In this document: one piece after another, positions 1 through 9,500 of the stretch | Layout: each line of letters begins with the position of its first letter | Numbering within the stretch: the stretch's first letter is position 1 | Assembly: GCA_021730785.1 (NCBI GenBank) | Contig: JAKFWF010000006.1 | Location: 1-42,168 of the forward strand | DNA length: 42,168 nucleotides | From: Hyphomicrobiaceae bacterium | Lineage (GTDB): Bacteria > Pseudomonadota > Alphaproteobacteria > Rhizobiales > Hyphomicrobiaceae | Direction of reading: 5' to 3' | Notes under the pieces: model-generated | What the model was told of the DNA's origin: nothing | Database searches by the model: none | What the model saw: the letters and a program-made list of their open reading frames with translations, nothing else | Translations under genes and position numbers: made by a program

Positions 1-34
1 CCGACCTCTCATGAGAGAGACAAAAAGTGATTTG

Positions 35-118
35 GGACTCCTTGACTGACGACGACAGACTTGATCGAGCGCGATTTTCAAGCCGACGTGGCTCAACGGA
101 CTCTCATTAACTGACGAC
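35..118. repeat. imperfect direct repeat pair at left edge
   Basis: Two imperfect copies, at 35-53 and 98-118, share GGACTC, a short variable stretch and then ACTGACGAC. They are about 63 bp apart. A 12-bp palindrome (CTCTCATGAGAG) lies at 6-17. No gene reads through this region. It could be a decayed mobile-element end, but that is only a guess. Confidence 0.3.
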
Positions 119-127
119 ACGCCCTAG

Positions 128-277
128 ATGGCATTCACTGAAGCCTGCAGGTTGCCGACACTGCCGGGCGTCAATAAACTCCCTGCCGTTCAGTGGCGGC
201 AGCAGAACCTCGACACGCTGAGCAAGCCTAAGCGGGCCGCGTTGATTGCCGAGCTGGAGCGGGTTTTGGGGGTGTGA
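128..277 (+). CDS. small hypothetical ORF or gene remnant (49 aa)
   Basis: A 49-codon ORF opens at ATG 128 and ends at TGA 275-277. Its C-terminal half (PAVQWRQQNL, then a Lys/Arg/Ala/Glu-rich amphipathic stretch ending ELERVLGV) reads like a genuine conserved tail rather than random coding. I do not recognise a complete family. A similar tail motif occurs, as far as I recall, at the C-terminus of some nucleotidyltransferase or toxin-type proteins, so this may be the remnant of a larger gene. No clear ribosome binding site precedes the ATG. It is followed by tRNA-Gln on the other strand. Confidence 0.25.
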   Translation: MAFTEACRLPTLPGVNKLPAVQWRQQNLDTLSKPKRAALIAELERVLGV

Positions 278-363
278 CCGATTGGCCTAGCGTTCGCTAA
301 ATGGTACCAGAAGTGGTATGAAATTCGTTGACAGTGAAAAAAATCAATGAAATCAACGAATTT

Positions 364-438
364 TGGCTGGGGCGCCAGGATTCGAACCTGGGAATGGCGG
401 AATCAAAATCCGCTGCCTTACCACTTGGCGACGCCCCA
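364..438 (-). tRNA. tRNA-Gln (TTG)
   Basis: Read on the minus strand, this 75-nt stretch folds as a tRNA. The acceptor arm is TGGGGCG (438-432) paired with CGCCCCA (374-368). The TTG anticodon sits in loop GATTTTGATT, the T-arm holds GGTTCGAATCC, and a genomically encoded CCA ends at 364. Anticodon TTG reads CAA (Gln). The gene lies immediately downstream of the giant surface-protein gene on the same strand. Confidence 0.95.
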
Positions 439-519
439 TCGCGCTGCGGCGACATTGCTCACCGTGCGTGTGGCGCGGACCATAGTCGAGGCCGCCGCGG
501 CCTGCAATGGCGCTGTGGA

Positions 520-559
520 CAGGCACAAATGTGCCTGCCGGGCCAATGCTGCCAGCATT
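520..559 (-). terminator. two short hairpins downstream of the giant gene
   Basis: Two perfect inverted repeats sit 37-76 bp beyond the stop codon of the giant gene: CAGGCACA (520-527) with TGTGCCTG (530-537), and AATGCTG (545-551) with CAGCATT (553-559). Neither is followed by a clear T-run on the minus strand, so a role as a terminator or mRNA 3'-end stabiliser is inferred only from position. Confidence 0.35.
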
Positions 560-595
560 TGCGGGGTGCGTCAGCTACCCCACCAAGCCCCAGCC

Positions 596-3500
596 TCACC
601 GCGATCCGCCGAGCGCCTTCAGCATGCGCTGGAAGTCCTCGCTACCCTGCTCTCCCGCGCGCCGCAGCTGATCCGTGAACAGGGGGACGACGGCGGCCGG
701 TTTCGCCTTTAGCGGCTGGATTTCGCCGGTGGTGGTGCGGATCTCGACGTCGCGTTCGATCGACGTGCCATCCGACAGGATGGCGATGACCCGCAGCTTG
801 ACGACTTCCACGTCGACAGGGTGCTCGCCCATCAGCACCTGCGTTCCCACGCGGTCGAGCCAGCCGGGCAGCGGACGGCCGTCGGCCTGCATCACCCGGT
901 ACTCGACCACGCGACTGTGCGAGGGGATCGACGTGCTCGACAGGTTCACGATCAGCGTGCGGTCGCGCACGATGCTGTCGAGGATCAGCTGGGCATGGTC
1001 CTGCGTCGCCGGATCGGTTGCGAACGTGTAGCGTAGCGAGAAGCCCGTGAGCCCCTCCGGCAGCCAGACCGCGCCGGGCCGGCCGAACTCGCGCTCGAGG
1101 ATGCGTTCGAGACGCCAGACCGGATTGTTCGTGCGTGGGTCGAGTTCCGTCGCGCGACTGCCGCCAAGGGTTTGCGGGCTGCCGCCGAGATCGCTGATCT
1201 GGTTCGCGACCTTGAGGATGATGCCGGAGGCGTCGATGCCCTGGTCCGGTGCGGACAGGTCGAGCGTATCGCTGCTCAACGGAGCAATACCTTGCACCGC
1301 GTCCAGCACCGCACCTTCGACGGTGATGCCTGCGTTCAACGGCGGCAGCTCGCCGCCCGCATCGGGGAGCACCGTTACCGGCGCGATGACCGGGATGTCC
1401 GGTGTCACGATCACGGTTGCGGTGGCGGTCGCGGTGCCGCCCTGGCCATCGGAGATCGTGTAGGTGATGGTGGCGAGGCCGACGAAGCCCGGGGTCGGCA
1501 CGTAGCCGAGCGTGCCATCGGCGTTGATCGTCACCGTGCCGGTGCTCGCGGTCGCGGCCACCACCGTCAGGCTGTCACGATCAAGCCCGCCGTCGCGATC
1601 GTTGCCGAGTACGGCGATCGTCACCGGTTGATCGGGCTCGGCGAAGGCCACGTCGTCGACCGCGACCGGCGGCACGTTGGTGAACGTGAAGGTGACGATG
1701 GTGGCGACCGTGCCACCCTGTCCGTCGCTGGCGGTGACGACCACCTCGTAGACGCCGTCGCCGTCCAGGCCGCCCGTCGAGGCATCGGCCGCGGGCGTGC
1801 CGACGAAGACGCCGGTGGTCGGGTTGAAGGTCAGGCCGGGCGGCAGCGTCGCCGGGTCGATCCTGTAGGTTAGCGTGTCGCCGCGGTCCGGGTCGAAAAA
1901 GGCGGTCGCAACCGAGATGGGGGCGATCGGCGTACCGTCATTGCCGGTCACATCCGGGATCACATGGTCTGGATCGACGGGTGGATCACCGGGACGTGCC
2001 GGGTCGATCACCACCGGCTGATCGTTCTCGCCAGCGATCGTGATCGTCACGGTGGTGGTTGCGAGGCCGCCGCGGCCGTCGCTGATCTGGTAGGTGAACG
2101 TATCGATTCCAGTCTGCCCGACCGATAGCCCGTTGAAGGCGCCGTTCGGATTGTAGACGTAGGTGCCATCGGCATTGAGCGTCACCACAGCGCCCGATGG
2201 CAACGTGAGCGGTTGGCCAAGTGCGGACGCAACTCCATTGATCTGAGTTGCGCTGATCGGGTCGGTGTCACCGGCGCCGTCTCGATCGTTGGTCAGAACG
2301 TTGCCGCCGCCGGCAGGGCCGTGCTCGGCGACGCGCAAACTGTCGGCGACCGCGACCGGCGGCGGGTTGGCTATTGCGAAGGTGATGAGGGTCGACACGG
2401 TGCCGCCATTGCCATCGCTGGCGGTGACGACGATTGGATAGACGCCAGTGCCGGCCGGTCCGCCTTCCGAAGCGGAACTGGTCGGCACGCCACTGAACGT
2501 GCCGGTTGCGGGGTCGAAGGTGATGCCGGGCGGCAGCGAAGCCAGCGGAACCGACAAGGTCAGCGTGTCGTGGGCGTCGGGGTCCCTGAAGAAACCGGTG
2601 ACGGTGACGGGCGTGATCGCGCTGCCGTCACTGCCGGTCTGCACCGGGATGACGCGCAGCGGATCGGCCGGCGGCCTGCCGGGGTTCGCCGGGTCGATCA
2701 CCACGGGCGCGTCGTTTTCGCCGGTGATGACGATTGTTACCGGAGCCGTGGCAACGCCGCCCTGGCCGTCCGAGACCTGGTAGATGAAACTATCGGTCGC
2801 CGTTTCGCCGACAGCAAGGCCGACGAACGCGCCGTTGGGATCATAAGCGTACGTTCCATCTGGCCGGATCATGAGGAGGGCGCCCGAGGGCAGCGTGATC
2901 GGCGTGCCGGGCACCGTGGGAAGCGCCGTGCCGTTGACCCCGCTCACAGTGAGCGTGTCACTATCGGCGCCACCGTCGCGATCGTTGGGGAGGACGTTGC
3001 CGCTGGTGGTGCCGTGCTCGAGCACGGCGGTGGCGTCGGCGGTTGCAACCGGCACCGGATTACTGACGCGGAACGTGACGATCGTCGACGTTGTCAGTCC
3101 GTTCGTGTCCGTCGCCGTGACCACGATCGGATAGACGCCGTTGCCGGCCGGTCCACCCTGGGATGCGGCCGACGTCAGCGTGCCGGTGAATGTGCCGGTG
3201 GCGGAATCGAATGCGATGCCTGGCGGCAAGGTGCCGGCCGGCACCGACAGTTGCACCGTGTCGCCACGATCTGGATCGGCAAAGTAAGCGGTGATGGTGA
3301 GCGGCGCGATCGGCGATCCGTCGAGGCCGGCCTGCGTCGGCACCACTTGCGTGCCGGGCGTACCGGGAACACCAGGATTTGCCGGGTCGATCACCACCGG
3401 CCGGTCGTTCTCACCGGTGATCGTGAGCGACACGGTGGCGGTCGCGGTGCCGCCCTGGCCATCGGAGATCTGATAAGTGAAGCTGTCGGTCGCGCTCTGG

Positions 3501-6500
3501 CCAAAGGGCAGGCCGTTGAAGCGGCCGTTGGGGTCGTAGGCATAGGTGCCGTCGCCGCTGATGGTGAGCCGTGCGCCGGACGGGAGTGTGAGCGGGCTGT
3601 TCGGTGTAAACGCTGCGCCGTTGATCATGGTGACGGTCAGCACATCGCTGTCGTTGCTGCCGTCGCGGTCATTGCCGGCGGTCGCAGGCGTGACATCGCC
3701 GCGACCGATCGCATGCTCGCCGACGGTGAGCGTATCGTTGACCGCGACCGGCGTCGGATTACCGACCGCCAGCGTGAAGGTCGTTGAGACTGCATTGCCG
3801 GCAAGATCCGTTGCCGTGAGCGTCACGACGTAGGGACCGGCATGCAGCGACGCGTCGGCTGGCAGCGCGCCTTCGATCGCGCCGGTCGCGGGATTGTACG
3901 TGAGGCCGGTCGGCAGGCCGGTCGCCGTGATGGTCAGGCTGTCACCGGGATTGGGATCCCGGAATACGCTCCTCACGTCGATGGTGACCGGGTTGCCATC
4001 CAGCGAGTTCTGCGCCGCTACTGGCTGATTGACGACCGGTGGCTGGTTCGAGAACGGCACAGTGATCGTCAAGGTCGTGGTCGAAGTGCCGCCACGGCCA
4101 TCGCTGATGGTGTACGTGACGCTGGTCGAGTCGGTCGTGCCGGGCGCCAGGTCATCGAAGTCGGTGCCGGTCGCAAAGCTGTAGGAGCCGTCGGCATTGA
4201 TCGTGAACGTGCCGCCGTTCGAGCCCGCTACCGGGACGCCGGCTGCGACCGTCGTCACGCCATTGGTGATCGTTGTTACCGCAAGTGGATCATTTTCCGG
4301 GTCGGTGTCGTTGGCGAGCACGCCGAGCGGCACTGTCACAGCGATCACGGTACGGGCCGGCGTGATGTTGACGTCCGGGTTGGCACGCGGGGCATCGTTC
4401 TCGCCGGTGACGACGATCGTCACCGTGGCGGTGGCAATCCCACCTTGGCCATCGCTGAGCTCATAGGTGAACGTGTCGGTCAGGCTCTGGCCGACCTGCA
4501 GGCCCGGGAACGCGCCGTTCGGATCGTAGGTGTACTGGCCGTTGGCTGCGATCGTCAGCTGGGCGCCGGACGGCAGCGCGATCGGCTGGCCCGGCGTGAA
4601 GGTCGCGCTGTTGATGCGCGTGACGCTCAGCGGGTCGCTGTCGCCACCGCCGTCGCGGTCGTTGGCAAGGAGGTTGCCGGTCGCCGTCGCATGTTCGGCA
4701 ACGGTGCCGCTGTCGTTGGCGGCAACAGGCGCGGGGTTGGTGATGGCGAAGCGCACGATCGTGGTCACGGTGCCGCCGTTGCCGTCATTGGCGGTGACGA
4801 CGACGTCATAGAGGCCAGGACCGGCATTGCCGCCCTGCGAGGCGACGGCCGTCGGCGTGCCCTGGAAGGTGCCCGTCGCAGCGTTGAAGGTCACGCCCGG
4901 CGGCAACGTCGTGGGATTGACCGACAGGGTCAGCCGGTCGCCCGTGTCGGGATCGGCAAAGTAGCCCGTCACGTTGAGCGGAATGAGTGCCGAGCCGTCG
5001 GCGCCGACCTGCGTCGGGATCACGCGCAGCGGATCGATCGGCGTGCCGGGACGGACCGGATCGACAATGACCGGCGCGTCGTTCTGCCCCGTGATCGTGA
5101 GGGTCACGGTTGCCGTCGCAAAGCCGCCCTGGCCGTCGGCCACCTGGTAGGTGAAGCTGTCGGTCGCGGTCTGGCCCACGGCTAAGCCGTTGAACGCGCC
5201 GTTCGGGCTGTAGCCATAGGTGCCGTTGGCATTGAGCGTCAGTGATGCGCCGGAGGGCAGCGTGATCGGGCGGCCGGCCGTGAAGGCTGCGCCGTTGACC
5301 TGGGTTGCGGTCAGCAGGTCGCGGTCCAAACCGCCATCGCGGTCGTTGGCGAGCACCGCTCCCGTGGTGCTGCCGTGTTCCGTCACCGCATTGGTATCGG
5401 CGACCGCGATCGGCACCGGGTTGCCGACACTCACGTCGAACGTCGACGTGACCGTGCCACCACGGCCATCGTTGGCGATCAACGTCACGACGTAGGGACC
5501 GGCATGCTGCGAGGCGTCGGGCGCCAGCGTGCCCTCGATGGCGCGCGTCACCGGATTGTAGGCGAGGCCCGGCGGCAGGCCGGTCGCCGATATCGTCAGG
5601 ACGTCGCCGGGATTGGGGTCGGCGAACACACCGCCGATCGCGATCGATACCGTGTTGCCGTCGAGCGAGTTCTGCGCCGGGACGGGCGCCTGCACCTGTG
5701 GCGGCAGATTGATGAACGGCACCGTCACGGTCAGCGTCGTGCTCGACGTGCCGCCACGACCATCGCTGATCGCATAGGTGACGCTGGTTGCGCCGCTGGT
5801 GCCGGGCGCCAGAGTGTCGAAGGCGGTGCCCGGATCGAACGAATAGGAGCCGTCGGCGTTGATGCTGAACGTGCCGCCGTTGGTGCCGGCGATTGCCACG
5901 CCCGGCCCGACCGAGACGACGCCGTTCGACACGCCCGTCACCGCAAGGCGATCGCGTTCGGCATCGGTATCGTTGGCGAGTACGCCGCGGGCGGCATCGA
6001 TGCTGATCGCCACCCGTGGCACCGTGGTGGTGCTATCGGCAACGGCGATGGGTGCGTCGTTCTGGCCCTGGATAACGATGGTGGCCGTGGCGGTGGCGAT
6101 GCCGCCCTGTCCATCCGAGATCTGATAGGTGAACGTATCGGTGGCCGATTGTGCAGCCGCGAGGCTCGCGAATGCGCCGTTGGGGTTGTAGCTGTAGGTG
6201 CCGTTCGTCGCGATCACGAGCAGCGCGCCCGAAGGCAATGTGATCGTGGCGCCGGTCGTCACCGCGGCACCATTGACCTGGGTGAGCGTCAGCGGATCGG
6301 TATCGCCGCCCCCGTCGCGGTCATTGGACAGGACGTTGCCACTGGTGATGCCATGTTCCTGGACGATGTTGCTGTCGGCGCCGGCGGTCGGTGATGGATT
6401 GCTGATCGTGAACCTGACGAGCGTGGATGCAACGCCGCCGTGCCCATCATCGGCGACGACCTGCACCACGTAGACGCCATTTCCTGCCGGTCCGCCTTGC

Positions 6501-9500
6501 GAGGCGGCAGCCGTCGGCGTTCCAGAAAACGTGCCGGTCGCAGCATTGAAGGTGACGCCCGGCGGCAAGCCGCCGACGGTGGACAAACGCAGGGTGTCGC
6601 CGCCATCGGGATCTCTGAAATAGGCGCCAACATTGAGCGGGGCGATGGCCGAGCCATCGACGCCGGTCTGGGCGGGAATGACGGTGGTGGGGTCGAGCGG
6701 TGGCACGCTGGGGCGTGCTGGATCGATGACGACGGGCGTGTCGTTCTGGCCATTGATGGTGATCGTGACGACCGCCGTGGCGGTGCCGCCCTGGCCATCG
6801 GAGATCCGATAGCTGAACGTATCCGTGGCGGTCTGGCTGACGCCTAGGCCATTGAAGGCGCTGTTTGGATCATAGGAATAGGTGCCGGCGCTGGTTATCA
6901 CCAGTGTAGCGCCCGACGGCAGGGTGATTGGCACGCCGGCTGCGATGCCGGCACCGTTGACCTCGGTGACCGACAGGAGATCGGTGTCGCCGCCACCGTC
7001 GCGATCGTTGGCGATTACGGTGCCGGTCGTCACCCCGTGTTCGGTCACCGTATTGGTGTCGTTGGCGGCAGTTGGCGCCACGTTGGCGACGCTGAAATTG
7101 AACGTCGACGTGACCGTGCCGCCATTGCCGTCGTCGGCCAACAGTGTGACGAGGTAGGGTCCGGCATGCTGCGACGCGTTTGCCGACAGTGTACCCTCGA
7201 TGGCGCCGGTCACTGGATTGTAGACGAGACCCGGTGGCAGGCCGCTCGCGGTGATGATCAAGGTGTCGGCCGGATTCGGATCGGCGAACACACCGGTAAC
7301 GGGAACCGAGATCGCGCCGCCGTCGACCGATGATTGCGCCGTGATCGGCTGGACGACTGCTGGCGGCAGGTTGCCGAAGGGCACCGTGATCGTCAGTGTC
7401 GAAGTCGAGACGCCGCCGCGGCCATCGGAAATCGTGTAGGTGACGGAGGTGTTTTCCGTGACGCCGATGCCGAGCGAGCCCGGGCTGAAGTCATAGTGGC
7501 CGTCGGCGTAGATCGTGAACGAACTACCTCTGTCGCCGGCGACCGTGATCTGGCCACCCACCAGAGTCGTGCCGTTGACGCTGGTGACGAAAAGTGCGCC
7601 GCCGTCCACATCGGTATCGTTCGCCAGCAGGCCGTCGGTCGCCGTAGTGTGCAGGTCGACCCTGGGCGACGTGCCGTTGTTGTCGGCATTGGCGATCGGA
7701 TTGTCGTTCGCCCCGACAATGGTGATCGTCGCTGTCGCCGTGGCGAAGGCACCGTTGCCGTCGCTGACCCGATAGGTGAACGTGTCGCTACCGTTTACAC
7801 CGGCGGCGAGTGCATTGAATGCCCCGTTCGGATCGTAGGCGAAGGTGCCGTCGCCGTTCAGCGTGAGGATGGCGCCCGAGGCAAGCGTGACAGGCGCACC
7901 GCTCGAGAGGGTGTTGCCGTTGACGTCCACCACCGCAAGCGCGCCGCCGTCGATATCGCTGTCGTTGGCGAGCAGGCCGGTACCGAGCGGCACGTTGAGA
8001 ATGGCGTCTTCTCCCGTGACGTAGGCGTCGTTGGCGGCGACGGGTGCGTCGTTGACGGGCACGATCGTCAAGTTGACCGTCGCGGTCGATGTGCCGCCAC
8101 GGCCGTCGGAAACCGAGTAGGTAAAGCTCGCCGGGCCGAAATAGTTGGCTGCGGGCGTGAACACGGGGTTGCCAGTGGCATCGAGCGACACCGTTCCGTT
8201 GACGGCGCTCTGCACCGACGTGATAGTCAGTGGGTCGCCGTCGATGTCGGTATCGTTGCCGAGCAAGGCGGTCGCGGGAATGGTGACCGGCGTATCCTCG
8301 TTCGTCGCCGCCGCGTCGTTGGCCGCAATGGGGGCGTCGTTCACCGGCGTGACAGTGATCGCAACTGTTCGCACCTCGGCGGGCAGTGGGCCGTTCGGCG
8401 TGGCGGCTCCGTTGTCGCGGCCATCGTCGAGGACGCCAACCGTCAGCAGATCGGGCCCATTGTAGTTGGCATCTCCCCGGTAGGTGAGGCCGTTCACCGC
8501 GGCGTTGATGTCGGCAAGTGTGCCGGTGAACGTCACGGTCCGCGAATTATTGCCGATGAGCCCGGTGATGCCGACCGTGGAGCCGAGTGTCAACGTTCCG
8601 CGCGTCACCGACAACGTGACCGTTTCCAGTCCGGCCGCGCCCGCGTCGATGTCGGACAGCGTGATGGCGTTGGCGCCCGAGAATACGAGCGTGGCGTCTT
8701 CGGCGACCGTCTGGCTACCTGGCACGGTCGATGCCGGCGCGTCGTTGACGGGCGTCACGGTGATGGTGACGATCGCGGTCGAGGTGAGGCCGGCGGCGTC
8801 GCAGATGGTGTAGGAGTAGCTCGCGGTGCCGGTGAAGTTGGCGTTCGGCGTGAACACGGGATTGCCGCCGGCATCGAGCGCGACGGTGCCGTTCACCGGG
8901 CTTTGCACCGACACGAGGGTGCGGGTGTCGCCGCTGTCGACGTCGGTGTCGTTGGCGAGCAGGGCCGCGGCCGTGATGGTGATCGCCGTGTCTTCGAGCG
9001 TGGTCGCCACATCGTTGGTGGCGACCGGCGCGTCGTTGACCGCGGCAATCGTGAAGCGGAACACGTTGGGCGTCGGGTCGAGGTCGACGCCGCCGTTGGC
9101 GATGCCGCCGCTGTCGCGCACCTGGAAGGTGAACTGGCCGACGCCCGTGCCGTTGACGTTGGCTGACGGCGTGAAGGTGAGGGATGCGATCTGGGCAACG
9201 GTCAGTTCCTGGCCCGCGGTGACGGCGACGCCGGCCACCCGCAAGATACCTTCGGCGGCCGGCGGCAACGTCGTGATGACCACCGACTGCAGGGCGTTGG
9301 CCGGGGTGTCGCTCGGATCGGTAAAGCCGAAGTCGGATGCGGCGAAAGAGTACGGTGTATCCTCGGTCGCAGCCACCGTGCGGTCGGTGCCGGCCGGCGC
9401 GTCGTTGACGGGGGTGACGGTGATGGAGACGGTCGCCGTCGAGGTGAGGCCGGCGGCGTCGCGGACGGTGTAGCTGTAGCTCGCGGTGCCGGTGAAGTTG

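Noticed and set aside
2710-7707. Periodic repeats as a possible CRISPR array
   Set aside because: The period is over 1.6 kb and the repeats encode continuous protein domains; there are no short identical repeats with spacers.
2213-9166. Long plus-strand ORFs (up to 610 codons) opposite the giant gene
   Set aside because: They are antisense shadows of a GC-rich repetitive gene: no domains, Arg/Gly/Asp-biased composition, and they repeat with the same period as the real gene.
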